A stretch of 64,000 nt of DNA from Galbitalea sp036271795 (GTDB taxonomy: Bacteria; Actinomycetota; Actinomycetes; Actinomycetales; Microbacteriaceae), in assembly GCA_036271795.1 (NCBI GenBank), contig DATAZY010000096.1, positions 1 through 64,000 of the forward strand, given 5' to 3'. Below the pieces are notes generated by a model that saw nothing but the letters and a program-made list of their open reading frames with translations, was not told where the DNA came from and made no database searches. The translations under genes and the position numbers were made by a program. Positions 31,788-39,291 of the stretch are shown here, one piece after another. The stretch's first letter is position 1; each line of letters begins with the position of its first letter.

Positions 31788-31962
31788 GGAATCGGCCGCG
31801 AGGTCGCCCGACGTCTGGTGGAGGCCGGCCAGACCGTCTATCTCGGGGCTCGCGACCTGCATTCGGGCACCGACGTGGCCGGCTCGATAGGTTCCGCACC
31901 AAAAGCGGGATGGCCCCACCGGAACCTTCGTCGGCAACGACGGATCCGTGCCCGGATGGTAG
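31788..31962 (+). pseudogene. Deleted short-chain dehydrogenase remnant
   Basis: The first part reads GIGREVARRLVEAGQTVYLGARD, the cofactor-binding start of an SDR. About 100 bp later, in another frame, comes GPTGTFVGNDGSVPGW and a stop, which is the C-terminal end of the same kind of protein. Roughly 180 internal residues are missing. The remnant lies between the importer promoter and tRNA fragment B, so it marks a junction where chromosomal or older island DNA was lost. Confidence 0.65.
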
Positions 31963-31986
31963 CGGCCATCGCCTTTGATCAGCACC

Positions 31987-32042
31987 TTGGTAGCGAGGCC
32001 AGGACTCGACTCCGCGACACCACGATTATGAGCCTGTGACTC
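31987..32042 (-). repeat. tRNA-Met 3'-part fragment, copy B (degenerate attachment site)
   Basis: Shares TGGTAGCGA, GGACTCGA and the block CCGCGACACCACGATTATGA with fragment C, and keeps the CAT anticodon (minus strand), but the T stem is broken by several changes and the D arm is absent. It is more decayed than A or C on one side, and marks the boundary between the polysaccharide island and the defence/transfer island. Confidence 0.65.
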
Positions 32043-32371
32043 AAAACACGCCGTATCCCCGCGCTCAGTGGACTGATTTCTGGCGCATTAGAGCGACGCT
32101 CGATCACACAGAGATCGCTTCACTTGATCACGTTGAATTGGACTTGAACTTGACCACAATCGAGGAGCATCCTACGGAGGTCAAGGTGATCGTAGATCGC
32201 CCCAGTGAACGCAACGGTAGTCAGGAAGACGCCAAAATCGCCAAAAATCCGCGCATTTCTGGACGAACTCTCCGTCAGAGAATAGCCCCTGACCAGCATT
32301 AAGTAGGCGTTATCGACCTCTGTTCAAACAATTCAAAGAGGCTTCTGACCCCCGTTGAACTGAGCGGCCTA
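32043..32371. other. Gene-poor junction right of tRNA fragment B
   Basis: No convincing gene. A short plus frame (32036-32302) begins inside the tRNA fragment and has no ribosome-binding site or family resemblance. The sequence shows repeated TTGA/TTGG words (32122-32153) but no clear inverted repeat. The true start of the following HTH gene may lie in its last 30 bases. Confidence 0.4.
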
Positions 32372-32755
32372 TTGGAGCGTGCCGCCGGGGGAAGGCGCCC
32401 GAGTTTCGATGAGGCCCCCCTCGTTCACAAGCTGAGGTCTCGATTGGGCTCGGACTTGTGCGACACAATCTGCCGCCGATACGAAGAAGGCGAAACGGCG
32501 GAGTCGATTGCGCGAGACTTCCAAGTTTCACGAAATGCCGTCCTAAATCTGGTCCGATCCGAGGCGATTACTGTCCGCCTTGCTGCGCCCAGTCCGGACC
32601 ACATTGCGTGGGCAAGTTCGCTCTACGAAGCGGGCAATCCAATCGCTTCGATCGCTGACGAACTCGGCTTCTCTTACGGCGCTGTTCGTCGGGCGCTGAT
32701 CAAGGCTGGTGTCCAGATGCGACCGCGAGGCTTCCAACCAAAAGCCACGCGATAG
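32372..32755 (+). CDS. Small protein with two resolvase-type helix-turn-helix motifs
   Basis: A 127-residue basic protein with two helix-turn-helix segments, GETAESIARDFQVSRNAVLNLVRS and GNPIASIADELGFSYGAVRRALIKAGV. Both resemble the C-terminal DNA-binding helices of serine resolvases, and tandem arrangement is known in small regulators and recombination accessory proteins. The TTG at 32372 lacks a clear ribosome-binding site and the frame stays open upstream, so the N-terminus is uncertain (CTG at 32345 is another possibility). It is the first gene inside the element next to attachment fragment B, so a role in excision control or element regulation is plausible but unproven. Confidence 0.6.
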   Translation: MERAAGGRRPSFDEAPLVHKLRSRLGSDLCDTICRRYEEGETAESIARDFQVSRNAVLNLVRSEAITVRLAAPSPDHIAWASSLYEAGNPIASIADELGFSYGAVRRALIKAGVQMRPRGFQPKATR

Positions 32756-32821
32756 CGCGGCGCGCGTGATCGCACCCGTCGACACCTTCGGAGCGTCAGC
32801 AGTCGAGGACACAATTGTGTT

Positions 32822-34003
32822 GTGCGCACGCAACCCACGGTCTTTGATGACTTTCACCGAACGGATGATTCGGTGGCAAGACATGTCGAGCCCACAGCAG
32901 TTTTTCTGAACCGTGTCGCCGGCGACTACTGGGACCAGATTCGCGAGTTAGTCGAACAGTGGGCCGACGCTTATCCGGCGGATGCAAAGTCCGATCTCGT
33001 GGGTCGACTTCGCTCACCAGACATCCGTCAGTGGTCAAGCGCGTTTTGGGAACTCTACCTCCACGAGACTTTCCGCCGGTCGGGCTACGAGGTTCGGGTC
33101 CATCCGACGGTGCCCCAAAGCGCACGTCAACCGGACTTTTTGGTGACGAGCACCGAAGCGGAGTTCTACGTCGAGGCGAAATGCATCTTTGGCAAATCGA
33201 CCGACGGCGAGGATGCCCGCCTTCGCGGCGTGTTCGATGCGATCAACCGGATGACCAGCCCGAACTTCTTCGTCGACCTTCACATTGGACGAGTTGGGCC
33301 ATGGGCGCCGTCAACAAAGGGCTTGAAAGCAGAGGTTGAGACCTGGCTCAGCGGCCTCGACCCCGACAAGATCGATCCGACGGACCTCCTCAGTTCAACG
33401 GGGGAAAGGTATCGGTGGGTCCGAGACGGTTGGGAGCTCGAGTTTCGCCCGATGCCCATTCGAGCCGACGCGCGAGGAAGAGCCAATCACCGCCCGCTCG
33501 GCATGTGGAGTTCGGGCGAGGCGCGGCAAGTCAATGACGAGGCACCGCTGCGAGATGCCCTGAAAGACAAGGGGTCCGCTTACGGCAAGCTAGATCGACC
33601 GCTACTGCTCGCTCTCAACATGAACACCGGGTTCGATCGCAGCTTCGAAACGATGAACGCGTTGTACGGCACAGCAATGGTCGTTTTCAAGCAGGCGGAC
33701 CCGGAAGGCGCCTACAACTCCCGCAGCCAGAACGGCTACTTCGGCTACCCAGGAGCGTGGCGGCACCCTCACATCGCCGGGGTCCTAATTGGTCCGAATA
33801 TTGCTCCTGAGATCGCGGCGACTATCGCTCCAACCCTATGGGTCCATCCTTCGGCAACCGAGTCCGTGCCGTCGCTGGATATCTGGCATCAGGCTGCCTT
33901 GGACGGGGGCCAGGTCGAAACCGTGCTCGCTCAAAAACAGCCTCGGGAACTCTTGGAACTTGTGCCGGACTGGCCGAGCGGCGAGCCCTTCCCGAAGGAT
34001 TAG
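32822..34003 (+). CDS. PD-(D/E)XK nuclease-like protein of unknown role
   Basis: A 393-residue protein. Residues about 75-125 carry a nuclease-like core: FWELYLHETFRRSGYEVRVHP, then RQPDFLV and EFYVEAKC, matching the E...PD...ExK pattern of PD-(D/E)XK endonucleases. The C-terminal half is not recognised. It starts at GTG 32822; no strong ribosome-binding site is seen. It converges on the Gabija-like helicase gene (stops overlap by 4 bp) at the edge of the defence cluster, so an anti-phage or restriction function is suspected. It could equally act in element maintenance. Confidence 0.65.
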   Translation: MRTQPTVFDDFHRTDDSVARHVEPTAVFLNRVAGDYWDQIRELVEQWADAYPADAKSDLVGRLRSPDIRQWSSAFWELYLHETFRRSGYEVRVHPTVPQSARQPDFLVTSTEAEFYVEAKCIFGKSTDGEDARLRGVFDAINRMTSPNFFVDLHIGRVGPWAPSTKGLKAEVETWLSGLDPDKIDPTDLLSSTGERYRWVRDGWELEFRPMPIRADARGRANHRPLGMWSSGEARQVNDEAPLRDALKDKGSAYGKLDRPLLLALNMNTGFDRSFETMNALYGTAMVVFKQADPEGAYNSRSQNGYFGYPGAWRHPHIAGVLIGPNIAPEIAATIAPTLWVHPSATESVPSLDIWHQAALDGGQVETVLAQKQPRELLELVPDWPSGEPFPKD

Positions 34004-35688
34004 CGCCCCGGGACTGCCGTCCAATCGGCGGCATCGAACCAGGCGACGATCCCGTTCGCGTCGGTAAGAGTTGCCCGCAGCTCCGGGGTGAAATAGCGGG
34101 ACGGCTGTCTTTGGAATACACGACCCGTAGTCGCTTCCACAGACGACGCGTGAGTGAGCACCAGCCCGTGGCGAGCACGGGACATCATGACCGACATCAC
34201 GCGCACCTCCTCGAGCAACGCTTCCTCGGACGTGGCGTCAAAGAAGGGAACTACCCCATCCTCAGTGCCAACCACGACGACCCAATCGAACTGCTGGCCC
34301 TTCCCGGCATGGCCCGAGAGCAGATGCACACCCGGCTTCGTGAGCAAGGTCGAGTTGTCACCTACTCGAACCCTTTTCGAGATCGCCGCAGGAGCGATTC
34401 CTTGATTCAGAAGATCAAGAACCCAGCTCAAAGCGTCGGCCAAAGCGATCCGGTCGGCTGGGTCCTGGAGTTGGTCGAATGACGCAAACTCGCGGAGGAA
34501 CTCAATCGGATCTGTCGCGGCGGCGACTGCCGCTGCGTCGAGGGCGCTCAGAACCGCTCGCACCCTTCTGGCGGTCTCAGTGTCGAGGACTCCATCGTCC
34601 CAGCGATGCACATCGATGCCCTCTTGCGCCACAAAGGCTGCGTCAACGAATCGGCGTCGCGAGCCGATGCGGGATATGACTCCGATGCGCTGACCAGGCG
34701 CCCTGGAAAGGACCGCCTGCGCGAACTGCACGATCCAGGCAGCTTCATCAGTCGCTGTGACCAGCCCTACCTCTGCCGCGAGTCCTCCCGAAGGCCAGGT
34801 CTCGGGTGCGGCACACGTCAGCTCCGTGCCGAGGGTGAGCGGCACCAGCGCGTTCACGGCGCTCAGCACAGCCGGCGACGATCGATGCGACTCATTGAGT
34901 TCAACAACCTCACTAACCTCGGCGCGAATCTGAGCGTCAACCTCGAGCGGCCTCGCACCGGTGAAGCCGTAGATGCCCTGCGCCAGGTCTCCCGCGTAGG
35001 TGGTTCGGCCGGCACCGATGCGGTTGATGATGCGAAGCTGCTGGGGCGTGAGGTCCTGAAACTCGTCGACCACGACGGCAGCGAAGTGCGCCCGGTAGAG
35101 TTCAGCAACCTCCTCGCGCTCCAGGATTAACTCGGCCAGGCGAGGAAGGTCGTCGTAGGTCAATTGCTGGCTCGCAACCCGCAGTTGCTCGACCCCTATC
35201 GCGTCAGTATTGCCGACCACCTCAAGGGCGCGCATGACCTCGGCATCGTCGACAGCCGCTTGTTTGATGCGCTGAAGCGGCCGTTCGACAGCGGATATCT
35301 GTCCCCACTGGAGACCCATCCGCTGGCACTGTTCCCGCACCCAGTCGTTCTCGGGCAGAGTCCACTCCGGGTCGAGTCCGATCGCGCCCGCATGTGATTT
35401 GTACAGGCGCGCGGACAGCCCGTGAAAGTTGATGACGGTGACCTTGTCGCGAAGTTCAGCGGGGGTGAGATAGGTGCGAAGGCGCTCGCGAATGTTGTCC
35501 TTTGCGCGGTTCGAGAATGTCGCGACGAGGATGCGCTGCGCACCGGGTGCCACTCCGCGACGCAGCATGCCCTGTACTCGGAGGGCCAATGCTTCACTCT
35601 TACCGCAGCCCGCCGGAGCGACGACAAGCAGCCCACTCGCGCTGCTGTTTCGAATCTGCAGCTGGGCCGCGGTCGGCTCAACTGTCAT
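34000..35688 (-). CDS. gajB: UvrD/Rep-type helicase, Gabija GajB-like
   Basis: A 562-residue superfamily 1 helicase-like protein. Walker A APAGCGKSEA is at residues 24-33, motif Ia near ILVATFSNRAKDNIRERL, motif II VVDEFQD at 206-212, motif III-like GRTTYAGDLAQGIYGFTGA, and the C-terminal RARHGLVLTHAS region matches motif VI. Its ATG overlaps the stop of the OLD/TOPRIM gene. This gene order and pairing is that of Gabija, in which GajB senses DNA ends or nucleotide state and helps GajA cleave invading DNA. Known GajB is around 500 residues, so this one is slightly longer. Confidence 0.85.
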   Translation of the reverse strand: MTVEPTAAQLQIRNSSASGLLVVAPAGCGKSEALALRVQGMLRRGVAPGAQRILVATFSNRAKDNIRERLRTYLTPAELRDKVTVINFHGLSARLYKSHAGAIGLDPEWTLPENDWVREQCQRMGLQWGQISAVERPLQRIKQAAVDDAEVMRALEVVGNTDAIGVEQLRVASQQLTYDDLPRLAELILEREEVAELYRAHFAAVVVDEFQDLTPQQLRIINRIGAGRTTYAGDLAQGIYGFTGARPLEVDAQIRAEVSEVVELNESHRSSPAVLSAVNALVPLTLGTELTCAAPETWPSGGLAAEVGLVTATDEAAWIVQFAQAVLSRAPGQRIGVISRIGSRRRFVDAAFVAQEGIDVHRWDDGVLDTETARRVRAVLSALDAAAVAAATDPIEFLREFASFDQLQDPADRIALADALSWVLDLLNQGIAPAAISKRVRVGDNSTLLTKPGVHLLSGHAGKGQQFDWVVVVGTEDGVVPFFDATSEEALLEEVRVMSVMMSRARHGLVLTHASSVEATTGRVFQRQPSRYFTPELRATLTDANGIVAWFDAADWTAVPGR

Positions 35689-37292
35689 AGCGCTGCCTCC
35701 ACCTGGGTGAGGAGTCCGTCAATACTCACGATCGCGCGCGCAGACGTATCCGTGAGTAAAGAAGCCGCGACAAGCGCTGCGTTGACCTTGTACCTCCGGC
35801 AGAAAGTCGCAACGTCTGCGTCTGTAAAGACACCGCCCGCGCCAGATGCGATCAGCAACGCCAGCTGTCCTGGCTTGAAAAGCGTTGAAGCGGCGAGGGC
35901 ACCCTGAAGGACTGCGGCTCCGATCGCGGCGGTGTACTCGTCCTCAAGGTCCGCGCGGGATACCCAAACACCTCGGGTGTTCAGGTCGGCGATCGGCACG
36001 CCGAGCTTGGTCGCAGTGGCGACTTCGGTATCCACATCGATCAACATGGAGAGCGGGACGTCGAACCCATTTGGACCAAACAACGTGTCGATTGCACCCA
36101 TGTCACCTGCCCCACCGGTTTCCATGAGCGAGACCCCCAGACGGTCCAGCGTTCGACCGGTCAGTTCAGCGGCTCGTTCGACGACGATGCGATCGGAGAG
36201 ACCCTCCACGGCGATTACCCGTCGAGCCGTGAGCGGCTCCAAACGGTCACGCACCCACCAGCGAACGGTAAGACGTTCATCCTGTGTTAGGAATCCCGCA
36301 TGAGGCTGAACGACGTTCCCGCCAGCGCGGACCACCACGATCGAATCCGGATCAAACGCGCCGACCACGTCGGGCGAGTGGGTGGCGATGATCTTCTGGT
36401 TGGGACTCGCCTTCAAGAGACGGGCAAGGCTTCGTTGACTGGTCGGGTGAAGGTGAATCTCCGGCTCGTCGATGCCAACGACGTTCGCGCCCGAACTCGT
36501 GAGGTCGTACAGCGCGATCGCGTAGAGAGCCCGAGTTCCATCCGACTGTGCGGTGAGATCTCGAAGCGAGCCGTCCTTTTGCACTTGAAGTCTGACGCCA
36601 CTCAGAACGTCCTGGTCAGCTGCAGAGCCTGGCACGAATGCGAGATCGCTGGTGCCTATCGCATTCGGGAGTGCCTTCGAGAGTTGCGTGGCAAGATCTC
36701 CGCGGACTTCTTCCATCACTGTCGACTCGGACAACACCGTAGCCAACCGTTCGACCGCCTCGTCGAACGTCGCCTTTTCGGCCCCGAGCTCCACAGCAGC
36801 GAGAAGATCAGTGAGTGCGGAGCGACGGTCATCCCGCAACTCTCGCGACTGGCTTGTCGCGCTGAGAAAGCGCCAGCCGATCTGATCAAGTTGCTGCCTC
36901 GAGAGCTGACGACGCGTGCCAGCACCGACAGCTATTCGATCGATATTTATCGTCTCGTTTTCGTCGATCATCGCTGTCAGACGAATGGTGAGCGAGGCGA
37001 TACCCGTCGCCGCATCAATGTTGATCTCGTCGGGGTAGGCCGCGCGGTCTTCGTCTTTGAAGTCAATGAGCTCTGCCTCGATGACCACTTCGGCATCCGC
37101 CGCGCGAAAGTCCTCAACCGAGATCTGAGCGTAAAGCTGCGCGGTGGTTGCCCCGAGTGCCAGTTGGATGCAGCGGAGGATAGAACTCTTGCCGACATCG
37201 TTCGCGCCCACGAGCACCAGGTGGTCGCGAACCTCGATCGCGACGTCAGCAATTCGGCTGTGGTTCTCGACTCTGAGACGGCTGAGCTTCAT
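35685..37292 (-). CDS. gajA: OLD-family ATPase/TOPRIM nuclease, Gabija GajA-like
   Basis: A 535-residue protein. ABC-type ATPase part: Walker A LVGANDVGKSS (27-37), Walker B VVGIDEPEIHLHP (271-283) and the histidine loop IIATHSPD (301-308). C-terminal TOPRIM nuclease: AVEGLSDRIVVERAA (Glu363), LIDVDTE (Asp419, Asp421) and SRADLEDEY (445-453). The arrangement fits class 2 OLD nucleases, that is GajA, which nicks or cuts foreign DNA when nucleotides are depleted. It is translated just before GajB with a 4-bp overlap. The system appears intact, with no frameshift seen. Confidence 0.87.
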   Translation of the reverse strand: MKLSRLRVENHSRIADVAIEVRDHLVLVGANDVGKSSILRCIQLALGATTAQLYAQISVEDFRAADAEVVIEAELIDFKDEDRAAYPDEINIDAATGIASLTIRLTAMIDENETINIDRIAVGAGTRRQLSRQQLDQIGWRFLSATSQSRELRDDRRSALTDLLAAVELGAEKATFDEAVERLATVLSESTVMEEVRGDLATQLSKALPNAIGTSDLAFVPGSAADQDVLSGVRLQVQKDGSLRDLTAQSDGTRALYAIALYDLTSSGANVVGIDEPEIHLHPTSQRSLARLLKASPNQKIIATHSPDVVGAFDPDSIVVVRAGGNVVQPHAGFLTQDERLTVRWWVRDRLEPLTARRVIAVEGLSDRIVVERAAELTGRTLDRLGVSLMETGGAGDMGAIDTLFGPNGFDVPLSMLIDVDTEVATATKLGVPIADLNTRGVWVSRADLEDEYTAAIGAAVLQGALAASTLFKPGQLALLIASGAGGVFTDADVATFCRRYKVNAALVAASLLTDTSARAIVSIDGLLTQVEAAL

Positions 37293-37399
37293 GACGTTTC
37301 TTTCATCTGGTTATTTAGATATGCGCCTCTAGTTATGAAGCAAAAGTCGCCGCGCGGCAAGACCAAAGCTGCTTTTCTTTCAACAATCCCGTCGCGCCT

Positions 37400-38257
37400 T
37401 CAATTTGGAAGTGACGAAACGTCTCGCTTCCGCAGAATGACCGATAGCTGAGCGTCGACTTGGTCACGCGCCGACGTCCATCGGTCAACGCTGGCTTGGT
37501 CCGGAACCATGGTCGCAATGAGGAGGTCGGAAACAAGGATGGTCGTCTCGATGACGTAGGCGCAGTACTCAATGAGCATCTGATCATCGCGAAGGAGCGT
37601 TCGGCTGGTGGCGTCGAAGAAGTTGCCCGTCGCCCAACCCTGCCCGTGCGCGGCCGCCGATAGGCCAGAGTAAAGCTGCGGCGCTTCGTTGTAGATCTCT
37701 CTGAGCACACCGATGGCGAGATCCATCAGTCCGACCTTGCTCACCGCAAGACCGAATCGGCTGAGTCCGTCCATGATGCCCTGGCGATAGGTCGCCGCCG
37801 GCACCCGTTGGTCTGCAACGCCGACATGATGAACATTGAGCGTGTGCTGCGCTGGGTAACGCAGATCCCCGAACTCAAGGGAGGCGTGCCGGATCAACAG
37901 GTCGTCGGCCACCTCACTGGACAAGATCCATCGAGCCCTGCCGAGTGCTTCAACAACACCGCGTGTCAAGGTCGCCAGCGCAACGGTGTACCCGTGAGAG
38001 GAGCGAGCTAGTTCGGCGACCCCTCGTCCCTGCTCACACGCGGCCAACATCGTCCGCTGCACTCCGAAGCGGACGCCTCCGACCGCCTCGTTACCATCCC
38101 AGAGCTTCGTGCCGGCCCAGGCCGGGGCGTTTGACTGCAGCAGCACGAAGCTCCATTTACCTTCGAGAGCGGCGGTCGCTAGAACGCTGCTCGCCTTGAC
38201 GATGCGAAGGACGCTGGATGTCAGCGTCTGACGATCCCGCTCGAGCATTTCCACCAT
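37400..38257 (-). CDS. Unknown helical protein beside Gabija
   Basis: A 285-residue protein that I do not recognise. It looks all-helical, with GVVEALGRARWILSSEVADDLLIRHASLEFGDLRY and a conserved-looking YSGLSAAAHGQGWATG, a form met in uncharacterised proteins with HEPN-like helical folds; that is only a visual impression. It is transcribed in the same direction as the Gabija genes, 107 bp upstream, and may be a third component or a separate defence gene. ATG 38257 has AAGG upstream, but a second ATG (38248) is possible; its 5' end abuts the divergent nuclease gene, so the two share a very short promoter region. Confidence 0.7.
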   Translation of the reverse strand: MVEMLERDRQTLTSSVLRIVKASSVLATAALEGKWSFVLLQSNAPAWAGTKLWDGNEAVGGVRFGVQRTMLAACEQGRGVAELARSSHGYTVALATLTRGVVEALGRARWILSSEVADDLLIRHASLEFGDLRYPAQHTLNVHHVGVADQRVPAATYRQGIMDGLSRFGLAVSKVGLMDLAIGVLREIYNEAPQLYSGLSAAAHGQGWATGNFFDATSRTLLRDDQMLIEYCAYVIETTILVSDLLIATMVPDQASVDRWTSARDQVDAQLSVILRKRDVSSLPN

Positions 38258-38291
38258 GGGTCAACCTTGCTCCTACCCACAGGCGAGGGAA

Positions 38292-38297
38292 TACCTT
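38292..38297 (+). promoter_or_regulatory. -10 box TACCTT of a likely leaderless transcript
   Basis: TACCTT fits the actinobacterial TAnnnT -10 consensus and ends six bases before the GTG at 38304, which would make the start codon the first transcribed bases. No ribosome-binding sequence is present, in agreement. Confidence 0.4.
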
Positions 38298-38303
38298 GGA
38301 CTT

Positions 38304-39287
38304 GTGCCGTTGTCGCCTGGATCCCTCTCCGCGATGGCCGAAGTGGTCGACCTCAAAGAGCTCGGCGATCAACCTCGGCTCTCTGAGACAGCGCACAGCA
38401 GGCGAGCTCGGTTCCACCAGTCCTGGTACCGCGCAAGCCGTCTCGGCATTCCTGACTGGGGATCGACTCCGAATGGCCGACCCCTCGGCAGCATCCTTCC
38501 CGACGACCATGCAGCGGCCGGAGTCAACTTCACCACGCCACAAGCCCGGGATCTGTTCCTGCTTCGTCGGACGCAGGGCTGGGGCGTCGATCCAGTTCGG
38601 ATGACCAGTCACATGACGTCCAGCCAGGCTCTGTTGGTCAACCTGATGGGCCCGCTCTGCAGCGACTCGGAGTGGCTGCTGGCTGTCCTCCAAGCCATCC
38701 TCGGGCGGCATGATGTTCTTGAAGTCGTTCGATGGGACGTCGAGTTCGCGCCGCCCGCTCGGAGTCGGTACCTCGGAGACATGACGCGGGTGGATGCGTT
38801 CTTCCGGTTGCGCACGCCGGATGGGATTGAAGGAGTTGTGCTCGAACTCAAGTACACCGATCGGTTCAGCTCGCGTCGCCTGGATCTTGGTAACAGCGCT
38901 CGGTACCGGGCACTTGCAGACCGAACCGGTCTCTGGCCCGAACCTGGGCAAGCATTTTCCGACGGCGCGATCAGCCAACTACTTCGCTGTCACGCGCTCG
39001 GAGCACGCACCCTTGAAGTCGATAACGGAGGAAGTCAAACCACGTTGCTGTTGGTCAGCCATCCCGCTGACCAGGATGCCGTCCGAACGTTCGAGCAATA
39101 TCAAAGGCACCTGGGAGACCCTGCGAAAGGTCGTCACGTCGGGCTGGACCGGCTTCTCGACGACGCACTCGCAACTGCTCCGACGGAACGCGCCGCGTCG
39201 ATTGTTCACGAGTTACGGCTGCGCTACCTCGATCACGATAACAGCGAACGGCTCTGGGTCGAGCACCTCGCGAAATCAGCTCGCTAG
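38304..39287 (+). CDS. PD-(D/E)XK restriction-endonuclease-like protein (PGN_0703 type)
   Basis: A 327-residue protein. The nuclease core reads YLGDMTRVDAFFRLRTPDGIEGVVLELKYTDRFSSRR, i.e. D...ExK, with further C-terminal conservation in LLRCHALGARTLEV and LLLVSHPADQDAVRTFEQYQ. It resembles a family of predicted restriction endonucleases often found as single genes. I prefer GTG 38304: TACCTT, a TAnnnT -10 box, lies exactly 12-7 bases upstream, as for a leaderless mRNA. A longer frame beginning at ATG 38256 would overlap the divergent gene's start codon. It converges on the DUF2357 gene with a 4-bp gap. Confidence 0.7.
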   Translation: MPLSPGSLSAMAEVVDLKELGDQPRLSETAHSRRARFHQSWYRASRLGIPDWGSTPNGRPLGSILPDDHAAAGVNFTTPQARDLFLLRRTQGWGVDPVRMTSHMTSSQALLVNLMGPLCSDSEWLLAVLQAILGRHDVLEVVRWDVEFAPPARSRYLGDMTRVDAFFRLRTPDGIEGVVLELKYTDRFSSRRLDLGNSARYRALADRTGLWPEPGQAFSDGAISQLLRCHALGARTLEVDNGGSQTTLLLVSHPADQDAVRTFEQYQRHLGDPAKGRHVGLDRLLDDALATAPTERAASIVHELRLRYLDHDNSERLWVEHLAKSAR

Positions 39288-39291
39288 CGGC

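Noticed and set aside
32036..32302. An 88-residue protein gene
   Set aside because: It starts within the tRNA fragment, lacks a ribosome-binding site and shows no recognisable feature.
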